DNA of 64,000 bases, from assembly GCF_032362555.1 (NCBI RefSeq), contig NC_083520.1, forward strand, positions 1,302,001 through 1,366,000, given 5' to 3'. Each line of letters starts with the position of its first letter. The first letter of the stretch is position 1. A program made the translations under genes and the position numbers. The notes below the pieces were generated by a model. It did not search any database. It was not told the DNA's origin and saw only the letters and a list, made by a program, of their open reading frames with translations. The stretch comes from Amyelois transitella (lineage: Eukaryota > Arthropoda > Insecta > Lepidoptera > Pyralidae). Shown in pieces: positions 48,001 through 62,515 of this stretch.

Positions 48001-51000
48001 TGATATATATATGTTTTTTGGTAAAGGCTTACAAACTTGGGACTTTTAGACGATGGGCTCGCAACCTGTCGGCACTTTTTAAACCTTAAATTCTATTATA
48101 AAGACAAACAGCTGCACGTGGCCTTTCAGTATTTTCAAGACTGTAGCTCTCTCTACCCCGCAAGGGATATAAACAGGATATACATACATAATATAGAGGT
48201 CTAGGGTTCGAATCCCGGCCAGGGCATGATGAGAAAAAAACTTTTTCTGATTGGCCTGGGTCTTTGATGTTTATCTAGGTACCTATATGAGTATGTATTT
48301 ATTATAAAATATAGTATCGTTGAGTTAGTATCTCGTAACACAAGTCTCGAACTTACTTCGAGGCTAACTCAATCTGTGTAATATTTATTTAGGTATGTTA
48401 AAATGGTCAGGTCAAAAGTACCCGAAACCGCCGAGCTTGCATGAAGAGAGTTCTGAATGTGGATGAAGCGAAGGAAGTGTGCAGAGATCGTGGCAAGTGG
48501 AAAGAGGTAGTCTCTGCCTACTAGTATGTATGTATGTATATACGGTACTATCATGGTACCATCTCTTTCCCATGGATGTCGTAAAAGGCGACTAAGGGAT
48601 AGGCTTACAAACTTGGGATTCTTTTTAGGCGATGGGCTAGCAACCTGTCACTATTTGAATTTAAATTCTATCATTAAGCCAAATAGCTAGCTGAACGTGG
48701 CCATTCAGTCTTTGCAGGACTGTTGGCTCTGTCTACCCCGCAAGGGATATAGACGTGACCATATGTATGTATGTATGTATATATTATTGATATGTTAAAA
48801 TGTTTGCCGTGTGGTTCCCGGCACTATTACAAAAAAGAATAGGACCACTCCATCTCTTTCCCATGGATGTCGTAAAAGGCGACTAAGGGATAGGCTTATA
48901 AACTTAGGATTCCTCTTTTAGGCGATGGGCTAGCAACCTGTCACTATTTGAATCTTGGTTCTATCATTAAGCCAAATAGCTGAACGTGGCCATTCAGTCT
49001 TTTCAAGACTGTTGGCTCTGTCTACCCCGCAAGGGATATAGACGTGACCATATGTATGTATGTATGTTAAAATGTTTACCTGTTTTCCAGGTAGTGACAG
49101 TATATCCTCTAGTGGCGTACATGCTGCGTACTGAAGCGATCCTGTTGCTCCCCCTGACAGAGTCCCGGTGTCTGACTGTCTGTATCAACATCATCATTGT
49201 CGTCATGTGCATCATCGTCGCCTGCTTCTGCCCCAATATCGGGACTATTATTAGGTGAGTACAATTTTTTAATAATTTTTTTTTTATAATTTATATTTAA
49301 ATACTATCATTAAGCCAAATAGCTGAACGTGGCGTCAGTCAGAACATGGGTATCAGTCTTTTCAAGACTGTTGGCTCTGTCTACCCCACAAGGGATATAG
49401 ACGTGACCATATGTATGTATGTACAAATTTTTATACCCGCTACGGTCGATCAACAATTGAACCTTTCTGAATGCTGTTATACTGCAGTATAGTTTGTTTC
49501 GCCGCTTCTTCAACACATGCGCTTTGAAAGCAGTGGTAGATATAATTATAAGATTTAAATGATGTGACGTCAATAAGTTGTATCCTATTTTGAAAATATA
49601 TCAATTCAAATGTACTGCAAGTAAGTGGTAATGGGCAGGCCATATTTCTCGAAGAGCTGATGGCAGATGGTGCCAAAAAGTTCTCGAGTGGAAACCATGG
49701 AAGAACGGCCTCCCGCGTAATGGATCGATGATCTGGTGAAGTCCTTGGGGAAACGTTGGATGCAGTCGCCTCCGACGGAGCGAGGTGGAAGTCAGTGGGG
49801 GAGGCCTGTACCTAGTATTTATTTTTAATAAATATAATAAACTAGCTGTGGCCGCGACTTCGTCCGCGTGGAATAGTTATTTTGGGCATCATATTTATTT
49901 TTGCAAACATCCTCCTCGGCTTTATCAATTATAGCAGCTAATTGTTATGCGCCTTGGCGACGACTTGGCCCACATCATTGAAATTAAGTGATATCAAAGA
50001 CAGTTGTGTTTACAATTAAATACTCATAGGTAAAAACAGACAAACATACAAAGGAAGTATTATAAGTAGAATGATACCTATCTATATGTAGGAAGTAGGA
50101 TAGAGCAGGGCGATCGAAAGATGCGGGGGGGGGGGGGGGGGGGGGAGGTCAGGCGGTTCGCCGTATTAAATGTTTCGCTGCATATTGCTTATAACGACTA
50201 TATCTCAAAACCTATTCGTCTGATTTATATACTGTAAATGGCAATTTTAGTCTACATGAAAAGCCGAAACTAATAAACATATTTATTTGGATAAGGATTA
50301 ATACTGAATTAAAGAAAATTGGTTTCAAAATAACTTATGTTTATAATGAAAAAATAATCTTAAAAAATGAACATAAAAGTGGTTATTGTAAGTAAACCTT
50401 AAGAGATAGATATATGCTCTCGCGGACTTTTTTGTGGCAAAAAATGACTATTTCACATCTTTAGCAACCAACAAAGATATAGTAGGTAAAACAATGTGTT
50501 TTACCTACTATATCTTTGTTGGTTTGCGCAGCGTTCGCGTGGAAAGCTCGCAGATGGCCGACTCATTCAACTTTCACCTGCATTGTTGACGTTTCCCGTA
50601 GGAAATCCGGGATAAAATGTGTATAGCCTATAGCCTTCCTCGATAAATAGACTATCTAACAGTGAAAGAATTATTCAAATCGGTTCAGTAGTTTCTGAGA
50701 TTAGCGCGTTTAAACAAACAAACAAAACAAACTCTTCAGCTTTATAATATTAGTATAGATACGGGACAAATTACACTGATTGAGTTAGCCTCGAATTAAG
50801 TTCGAGACTTGTGTTACGAGATACTAACTCAACGATACTATATTTTATAATAAATACTTATATAGATAGATAAACATCCAAGACCCAGGCCAATCGGAGA
50901 AAATTCGTTTCTCATCATGCCCTGACCGGGATTCGAACCCGGGACCCCCGTTGTCACAGATAAGCGCACTACCGCTGCGCCACAGAGGCCGTCTAAAGTA

Positions 51001-51223
51001 CGACTAATTATAGAATCCTATTATAGAACACCTACACCCCCTTATTTCCAGATACACCGGCGCAGTGAGCGGCCTAGTCCACATATTCACACTGCCCTCC
51101 GTTCTACAAGTCAAATCTCTTTACCTTAGAAGAAAACTCACGTGGTGGAAGATAGTATTCTACTGCTTCATAGTTCTCTTCGGAGCTGTCAATCTGCTAA
51201 TGCAGTTCTTTATAAGCGAGTAA
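27072..51223 (+). CDS. SLC38A9: SLC38A9, lysosomal amino-acid transporter / arginine sensor (12 exons)
   Basis: Exons: 27072-27148, 29539-29616, 30228-30318, 33202-33302, 33707-33864, 34434-34595, 37610-37819, 45254-45450, 45855-45959, 46964-47032, 49091-49254, 51052-51223. All junctions are GT/AG and in phase; total 1584 nt = 527 aa plus stop. An in-frame TGA lies 9 nt before the ATG, which fixes the start. Residues 1-112 are a hydrophilic cytosolic tail, the part that in vertebrates binds Rag-Ragulator. TM1 carries WNTIMGSSLLTMAWG (from 120), like the vertebrate WNTMMGTS motif. A luminal loop (about 223-275) has several N-x-T/S sites. SFYIHNIIIT, NAKQENN, CPNIGTIIR and the C-terminal VNLLMQFF all match SLC38A9 specifically. 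Known role: efflux of amino acids from lysosomes and arginine signalling to mTORC1. A mariner sits in intron 6 and a Ty3/gypsy in intron 7. Length is close to the human 561 aa. Identity is very secure; exons 1-3 rest on phase and splice sites more than on conservation. Confidence 0.94.
27199..27431 (-). mobile_element. SINE-C, SLC38A9 intron 1
   Basis: Reverse copy 50 nt after exon 1; B box mutated (GATTCGAACC on the + strand side). Confidence 0.88.
27885..28140 (+). repeat. Old repeat with CCCGGGCTCCTCTCC core
   Basis: Shares GGAGAGGAGCCCGGGG with 30661-30780 and 54950-55125, in both orientations. Not classified. Confidence 0.55.
30401..30660 (+). mobile_element. SINE-A with 12-bp target duplication
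   Basis: Flanked by GCATCCTCACCA (30389-30400 and 30661-30672). It interrupts an older repeat that resumes as CTCCGGAGAGGAGCCC. Confidence 0.92.
30786..31048 (-). mobile_element. SINE-A, full length
   Basis: Reverse copy ending in the GTGCCGTGTGG complement; flanks AGGAGAACCTAAC and AGGAGACAACCTAAC look like a diverged duplication. Confidence 0.88.
31640..31843 (+). repeat. Repeat-H
   Basis: GAAAATGCTGCAGTGCAGTT to ATGAATAAAACATTATAATT. Others: 17450-17600(+), 49440-49620(+), and one - copy split into 35752-35858 and 37510-37596 by a 1.65-kb insertion. Confidence 0.75.
31844..32106 (+). mobile_element. SINE-A with 12-bp target duplication
   Basis: Flanked by ACATTATAATTT (31832-31843 and 32107-32118); inserted into the end of a repeat-H copy in SLC38A9 intron 3. 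Confidence 0.92.
34049..34335 (+). mobile_element. SINE-A, SLC38A9 intron 5
   Basis: GTACCGTGTGGTTCCCGGCA to TTATATGTATGCATG; carries a 30-bp internal insertion after TAAGGGATA. Confidence 0.85.
34704..34838 (+). mobile_element. SINE-C, 3' truncated, SLC38A9 intron 6
   Basis: GGCCGCAGTGGCGCAGCGG to TATATAAGTATTTATTTATT. Confidence 0.85.
35007..35268 (-). mobile_element. SINE-A, full length
   Basis: Flanked by TTACTAATTTA on the left and TTACTAATTTA on the right (target duplication); SLC38A9 intron 6. Confidence 0.9.
36019..37339 (-). mobile_element. Mariner transposon (Tc1/mariner)
   Basis: About 1.3 kb in SLC38A9 intron 6. TA dinucleotides bound it, and the ends are imperfect inverted repeats (CTCTGTCAAGAAAGTAGCAGG on the left; CATTCAGTCAGAAAAGTATC on the right, read inward). 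It sits inside a LINE-like 3' tail that itself interrupts a repeat-H copy. Confidence 0.88.
36070..37142 (-). pseudogene. Mariner transposase, single N-terminal frameshift
   Basis: The open part (344 aa, nominal start 37104) covers almost the whole transposase: helix-turn-helix region with AYEWYKAFKSGR and LPRSGRPST, then the catalytic aspartates in TGDETWVY, HHDNAPSH and APADFFLF. The last two Asp are separated by 34 residues, the DD34D signature. The genuine start is an ATG at 37142 in another frame; a one-base loss near 37071-37076 brings a stop (TGA) after about 24 codons and separates the first residues from the rest. So the element is nearly intact but probably inactive, unless reinitiation works. 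The first dozen residues of the long ORF are out of frame and not native. Confidence 0.88.
37900..38162 (-). mobile_element. SINE-A, full length
   Basis: Flanked by CTTACTGCTTA on both sides; in SLC38A9 intron 7, about 80 nt after exon 7. Confidence 0.9.
38365..38481 (-). repeat. 3' LTR of the gypsy element
   Basis: 117 bp, 116/117 identical to 44703-44819. On the - strand the sequence before it is GCACCCCCGTGG, which is not purine-rich, so no normal polypurine tract is seen. Confidence 0.93.
38823..42503 (-). CDS. pol: Gypsy Pol: protease, reverse transcriptase, RNase H, integrase
   Basis: The frame is open from 42503, directly after an in-frame TAA at 42506-42504, to the stop at 38823. 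No ATG opens it, so it is probably made by frameshifting from gag. Counting from 42476: aspartic protease LVDSGAS (about 22-28); RT with FVVDYRKLN, LDLYQGYFQI and the catalytic YLDD (about 440); RNase H LQTDASG (about 590); integrase HHCC zinc finger (HAGIRR...CSKCQKMKH, about 880-930); integrase core with D in LDLCGP, D in ATDRGTEF and E in GAIEISHK; and a C-terminal GPF...HKNRTKRF segment. All catalytic residues are present and I saw no internal stop. Confidence 0.94.
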   Translation of the reverse strand, partial: SFFDLKHNILTLDGKTKFLSFYVNRKLHFYLVDSGASLSVIKRDSLPINVTLNKDDTIVNGIGGQIRSAGYIYLNLEHNSDHSRIVFNHKFYVFDSIPLQADGILGLDFLCYYGSNINLSSNVVTVSQNGMECCLPLYDSIDYSREVLLIPARSESFHHVYVSSSSDKDYVVYPKQLAENLFMAGSIVRVTNNRIPIKILNTNEHQIELPTFQPELHLLSDYDTYKFESCSRNSERAKRLLDLINLKNLNTEERDSIQLLCSKYADIFFLPGDKLSSANVNEQSITLKPNTTPVYVKQYRLPQSLKKEIDNQIKNMLDNDIIEESRSEWSSPIMLVPKKSDGKDKKWRFVVDYRKLNNCIVDDKFPLPNITDILDSLAGSIYFTHLDLYQGYFQISLDKDSRNCTSFTTSTGKYHMKKLPMGLKTSPSVFSRVMSIAMSGLNYEKCFIYLDDLVIFGRNLEIHNRNLTDVFERLRKINLKLNPQKCVFLKKEILYLGHLVSEKGVLPDPAKIEVVKNYPKPTNTDEIKRFVAFCNYYRKFIKKFAEITAPLNKLTRKNEVFKWTEECTVAFEKLKEKLSSPPVLDFPDFSEGNEFILQTDASGIAVGAVLCNKNMKPIAYASRPLNKAELNYPTIQKELLAIVWAIKYFRPYLYNRNFTILTDHRPLVYLFSMKDPSSRLLKFRLLLEEYDFKINYIKGKDNSVADALSRVYITSDTLKSMNEDIIMVLTRRQRKNLEESSESSILSNPTDERSDQPRVVELFKIPNDYMELTFIEKKDLDKLRSKNNVDLEKECFIYCKIKNTIYINIDFRAHFTRAEFVTKLMEFCKIIKVKELCIIKNNEIKTFINDLLQEINNRTNWTGPRFYIIKSVKRIENDEDKQYILHDFHLLPTSGHAGIRRMTNNIKRFFFWPGLDKDIKDFVNKCSKCQKMKHCRYTKAPMEITTTASNAFEKIYLDLCGPLERDSDDNRYILTIQCELTKFVEAYPLKNKETVSIAHAFVNNFILRFGIPDTIATDRGTEFVSSTMEQVCNLLGIEKLTSTAYHHESLGAIEISHKSLGAFLRIHCDDQKDTWSQWLPFWCYSYNNTVHTETNYTPFELVFGKPSKIPCRVRNNNNIEPLYNPENYPLHLKHRLQVSLQDARKNLIYSKEKRKCLYDKTLNDVSYNTGDLILIKNEVGKKLDCKFFGPFTVIEDLGCNVKIAKDDNKVDVVHKNRTKRFIMSYQ
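42487..43596 (-). CDS. gag: Gypsy Gag
   Basis: 369 aa, ATG start. The N-terminal 250 residues are helical and charged, as expected for a retrotransposon capsid; a QxWRTIDQYGAEIEKLF stretch near 175 resembles Ty3/gypsy capsid homology. The C-terminus (from about 260) is rich in Arg, Asn, Gly and Gln with RG repeats and takes the place of a CCHC zinc knuckle, which is absent. The ORF ends AAG TTT TTT CGA TCT TAA, where pol is entered. Confidence 0.9.
   Translation of the reverse strand: MKRCDSIVKVLCQEKGLSSKTVDSINSITTEIRSVYDNIKLLCSTPKEEISSDSDSNYSETAEFLDSKMEFDLKTACEFISVMNSNENNTKNMIDSIEMYAEMLSNPGKQILIKFVLKSRLTENAKLRMQKEYSSVSDLVKDLRKFLLSKKSFTSIHSRLQNVTQGWRTIDQYGAEIEKLFSDLTISQAEGNSEKYAVLKPLNEKLAVKRFSDGLRDSRLSTIITARNYEHLKDAIQAAKDEEVAATSSTTASAGIMQISRRGRGMYPQYTRMQHGRFQHSRYQHNNVRNFRQGNQFRGSQNTSFNNFNRGHFNNRSGQNRTRYNTRGREHMKNSSNRGSNHRVFYNEQTNEEVQPETSSTNELKFFRS
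44221..44505 (-). CDS. Small N-myristoyl/single-TM ORF in the gypsy leader
   Basis: 94 aa, ATG start, lying between the 5' LTR and gag. It begins MGASQS, which fits the MGxxxS N-myristoylation pattern. A polar segment (7-33) follows, then one hydrophobic span (about 34-54, IILVLLLVLVATGGLIFIY) and a basic, arginine-rich tail of about 40 residues. This predicts a lipid-anchored, single-span protein with a basic cytosolic tail. It is not gag, pol or a recognisable env: no signal peptide, ectodomain or furin site is seen. The next ORF (gag) starts 624 nt downstream. Function unknown; I do not recognise a named family. Confidence 0.7.
   Translation of the reverse strand: MGASQSNKNEDVVIAQVASGGSNTTQFEKYMNTNNIILVLLLVLVATGGLIFIYRIFKNWQGFVIRQEVRDAILTRYSSIIRRQQDRGDPVFQA
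44686..44702 (-). promoter_or_regulatory. Primer-binding site of the gypsy element
   Basis: Directly after the 5' LTR the - strand reads TGGCGACCCTTGCCTAG. TGG pairs with a tRNA 3' CCA end. The TGGCGACC start resembles tRNA-Arg-primed insect elements; the exact tRNA is not proven. Confidence 0.75.
44703..44819 (-). repeat. 5' LTR of the gypsy element
   Basis: 117 bp; on the - strand it starts TGTAGTGTAGCCC and ends TATTAGA. It contains an AATAAA signal. It differs from the 3' LTR at one base (T here, A at the matching site in the other copy, + strand reading). Confidence 0.93.
44952..45183 (-). mobile_element. SINE-A, SLC38A9 intron 7
   Basis: ACATACATATAGCC start (lacks the CCCGCAAGGG box), ending in GTACCGGGGACCACACGAC; 70 nt before exon 8. 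Confidence 0.82.
45597..45774 (-). mobile_element. SINE-A, 3' part missing, SLC38A9 intron 8
   Basis: TTTGGCTTTAAGATAAAATTG to GGGGACCACACGGCAC. Confidence 0.8.
46001..46614 (+). mobile_element. SINE-A pair with duplicated leader, SLC38A9 intron 9
   Basis: A SINE-A 5' piece (GTGGTTTCCAGCACTTCACT at 46009) is followed by a complete SINE-A (46083-46369), then the same leader again (46370) continuing as the rest of a SINE-A to 46614. One copy appears inserted in another with local duplication. Confidence 0.7.
46636..46934 (-). mobile_element. Helitron-D, SLC38A9 intron 9
   Basis: ACTAGCTGTGCCCGCGACTT to ATAATATTATACTATAGAT; ends about 30 nt before exon 10. Confidence 0.78.
47033..48011. other. 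SLC38A9 intron 10, unique AT-rich part
   Basis: No recognised repeat except a short (AT)n near 47437-47452. Confidence 0.5.
48012..48185 (+). mobile_element. SINE-A, 5' truncated
   Basis: GGCTTACAAACTTGGGAC to CCCCGCAAGGGATATAAAC; SLC38A9 intron 10. Confidence 0.8.
48194..48385 (+). mobile_element. SINE-C, 5' truncated, SLC38A9 intron 10
   Basis: Starts in the B box (GGGTTCGAATCCC) and runs to CTAACTCAATCTGTG. Confidence 0.85.
48404..48543 (+). mobile_element. LINE-B 3' end
   Basis: GGTCAGGTCAAAAGTACCCG to TAGTCTCTGCCTACTAG, then ATGT repeats; directly follows a SINE-C end. Confidence 0.75.
48556..48779 (+). mobile_element. SINE-A, 5' truncated
   Basis: CCATCTCTTTCCCATGGATG to a run of ATGT; SLC38A9 intron 10. 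Confidence 0.88.
48806..49062 (+). mobile_element. SINE-A, full length with exact target duplication
   Basis: Reference copy: 257 bp from GCCGTGTGGTTCCCGG to the ATGT tail, flanked by TATGTTAAAATGTTT at 48791-48805 and 49063-49077. It ends 28 nt before SLC38A9 exon 11. Near the 3' end, CAGTCTTTTCAAGACTG and GTCTA...TAGAC form two small hairpins. Confidence 0.93.
49628..49812 (+). pseudogene. LINE ORF2 C-terminal relic
   Basis: Contains WAGHISRRADGRW and a later RWKSVGEA-like end, broken by stops; typical of insect non-LTR retrotransposons. SLC38A9 intron 11. Confidence 0.6.
50125..50145 (+). repeat. G21 homopolymer
   Basis: Twenty-one consecutive G, followed by AGG, in SLC38A9 intron 11. 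Could form a G-quadruplex; length is prone to sequencing error. Confidence 0.8.
50466..50524. repeat. Perfect 27-bp hairpin in SLC38A9 intron 11
   Basis: The arm 50466-50492 (AACCAACAAAGATATAGTAG...) is exactly complementary to 50498-50524, with a 5-nt loop AATGT. Confidence 0.9.
50760..50993 (-). mobile_element. SINE-C, SLC38A9 intron 11
   Basis: Complete reverse copy ending in CTACCGCTGCGCCACAGAGG; 60 nt before exon 12. Confidence 0.9.
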
Positions 51224-51235
51224 TGCTGTTATTGA

Positions 51236-51480
51236 CTTAGAAAACTTCATTTGACGAATCGAGACTTAAGAAAACCTCATTTGACGAATCGAGACTTAAG
51301 AAAACCTCATTTGACGAATCGAGACTTAAGAAAACCTCATTTGACGAATCGAGACTTAAGAAAACCTCATTTGACGAATCGAGACTTAAGAAAACCTCAT
51401 TTGACGAATCGAGACTTAAGAAAACCTCATTTGACGAATCGAGACTTAAGAAAACTTCATTTGACTAATCGATACGTATA
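51236..51480 (+). repeat. 30-bp tandem array, 8 copies, after the SLC38A9 stop
   Basis: The unit contains CCTCATTTGACGAATCGAGA and repeats every 30 bp from 13 nt after the stop codon, so it is probably in the 3' UTR. The period is a multiple of 3, which creates an artificial open frame of LTNRDLRKPH repeats; I do not call that a gene. Confidence 0.93.
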
Positions 51481-51522
51481 TTACCATCATTTGACGAATA
51501 ATACGAGAGTGATTGTTCAAAT

Positions 51523-51705
51523 TATGGACGTCCTGGCAAAGGGTCAGATCAGGAGTACCCGAAACCGCCGAGCTTGCATAAAGAGAGTTATGAATGTGGA
51601 TGAAGCGAAAAAAGTATGCAGAGATCGTGGCAAGTGGAAAGATGTAGTATCTGCCTACCTATCCGGAAAAAAGGCGTGATTTTATGTATGTATGTATGTA
51701 TAATC
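51523..51705 (+). mobile_element. LINE-B 3' end
   Basis: Translates as TRNRRACIKRVMNVDEAKKV and on to KKA*, then GTGATTTTATGTATGTATG. It reads like the C-terminus of a non-LTR retrotransposon ORF2 followed by an ATGT tail. Confidence 0.75.
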
Positions 51706-53103
51706 GTTAATATTGAATGTAAACTGAAAATATATACAGCACTCTTTATTGTTAACTTATTTGAGAATATCTATTCAAATCTGCAAGAACATTCTATATT
51801 TTAAGTTAAAAACGCTAGAAATAATGATATACCATAGCCATAGTTATACCATTCTTAATTATAATTGATGAATTAAAAAAGACGAAGTGAAGGAAAATAA
51901 TGAAGCGATCTTTTCATGTAAAACTACCTCCTACAGAAATTTAAATACCAAGATTTTAAAACATTCATTTGTAGCGCCATCTATTCATTTGGCACAAAAA
52001 AAACTAGATTTAACAGCATTTGCTGTAAAAGCATCCAGAATTGTGTACCAGAAGTGTGTAACCAAAGTTTTTATAGATAAGTTTACTACATATATTTTAT
52101 AACGTAAATATATAGGTATTTTTATCATAACAATTATGTGTAAAATCTAGTCAATGTTACCAATATTTTAACAATAAATACCAATTTATTATAATTAAAA
52201 CATTTATTAAACAACCAAATAAAAATATCAATTACAAAGAATAAAAATTGTGTACTAATTATTTTATCTTTGGCCAATTTGTATAATAAATTCGATAAAT
52301 AATTTCAAAGGTGTTTCATTTTAATATAATATGAATACAAAACATTTAATAGTAATTGCTCAACATTCTGTAATCATTCACAATATATATAACTTTTATT
52401 TCCAATTTAATAACTAACAAAATATATTCATTAACAACGCTTAAAAATATAAAAAAAAAGAAAACTGTATTGACCTTCACATTTTTAATGAAAGAATTAA
52501 AACAAAAAATTCCAAACGCTTTTTATAGCGGCTTCTTTTTCGCAATGGCAATATTTTTGCCTCTAAACCAAAGGGTACGGGTTCGATCTCCGGGTTAGAA
52601 AATAATTGAAAATTACCTTTTTCTGATTGGTCTAATATCTAAATGTAATTATTATGTAATAACGTCGAGTAAGTAAACCAAAAATTACATTAAGGCTTAC
52701 TTAATCCGTGTAAATAATTGCTACAAAATTTATTTTTAAAATGGCAATTCATCATTATTAGTAAATATATAAAATATAATATCTGAGGTATCCTAATTTT
52801 GAACTCTTTACTCTTAATATAGGAAGAAAATTATGATTATTTCACCTTAAAACTAAGAAATACCTCACACACGCGACAGGCACAATGTTTTCATAGAAAT
52901 TGTTTAATTTTTTAAAACATGGTTTTTACAAAATGCAGATAGTTAATATGTTGGATTAAATAAATTAAAAGGAATAAAAAAACAAAACATTGCATAGGTA
53001 TAAAACCACACATTCTCTATTATGTGACCGTAAAAAGCTACTATAAAGGAGATAAACAAAAACATCTATTGCAATAAAAAAATTTCAAAATAAATTACAA
53101 CAT
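51706..53103. other. SLC38A9 / PGM convergent 3' region
   Basis: Between the two stop codons. A candidate AATAAA for SLC38A9 is at 52173-52178. AT-rich with an old SINE-C relic (52530-52725). 3' UTR limits are not fixed by the sequence. Confidence 0.5.
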
Positions 53104-61644
<8,541 letters not shown>

Positions 61645-61786
61645 TTTTCTCGATCAAATATATGTTTGTACAACGTTGTTATCTTCGCAAGACGTTAATT
61701 AGAATGATACAATCATTAAATTTGGTGATATCGAAGTTCGGAAGGTCAGCAACGTAAGTAGGTAGGTACCTATCGAAGATCTTACC

Positions 61787-61825
61787 GAACTGTCAAATCA
61801 AGAAATGTCATGTCAATGTCAACCA
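61787..61825 (-). promoter_or_regulatory. TGACAT/TTTGACAG module upstream of PGM
   Basis: On the - strand: TTGACATTGACATGACATTT, then GATTTGACAG, about 145 nt before the PGM ATG. A probable shared promoter or regulatory element; function inferred only from position and recurrence. Confidence 0.45.
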
Positions 61826-62515
61826 AGGTCAATTATTGCCTGCGTTCGATGCAGTCATAAAAATTTAGAATGCATTCATAAAACTCCAATATAAATCTGA
61901 AAATAATTACGTAAGTTTATGTGTCATTTATCCCATCTCAAGCATTAATAAGGATTTTTTTAGCTAAAATACCCATAGACTTATGGTACGTTGGCCAGTT
62001 AGGATCAAATGAGGATACGGCCCTATAAAATCTATAGGTATGTATGCGAAGGTGGCACGTACACTTTGCGCCCCCCGAGTAAAAACCCGATAAAGATTAG
62101 TTTATGAAAGTTTTATGTTAATATGTACCTAACTACCAATGCTAAAAAAAAAATATTGGGTATGTACTTAACAAACTAGAAGAAAACAAATTGCATACTT
62201 ATGTATTCAAAATATTTTATTGGAAGTTTAAGTTTAAAAAAAACTTAATTATCTACACAGTCATGTAAGTACTAAAGTACCTACCTATTAAAAAATATAT
62301 TTTACATAATGTTGTGTGCAGCAGCATTTTTTTAACAAATTGATTACTTACGAGTACGTTACAAAGCGGCTATAAAATTTTCTATACGCAATGAAAAAAC
62401 GATAAAAAAAATTGGCAAGAAAATAAAATAATGACTGATTCATTTCAGAACTTCCTTCCAGATAATAAAGAAAAGCTAACACAGAAATATAATTTATTTT
62501 TAATCTATAAGAAAC
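61826..62515. other. PGM upstream / amidase downstream region
   Basis: AT-rich, no repeat recognised; must contain the amidase 3' UTR and the distal PGM promoter. Confidence 0.5.

Noticed and set aside
51251..51679. 142-aa open frame of LTNRDLRKPH repeats
   Set aside because: Created by a 30-bp tandem array (multiple of 3) running into a LINE-B tail; starts after the SLC38A9 stop and has no domain.
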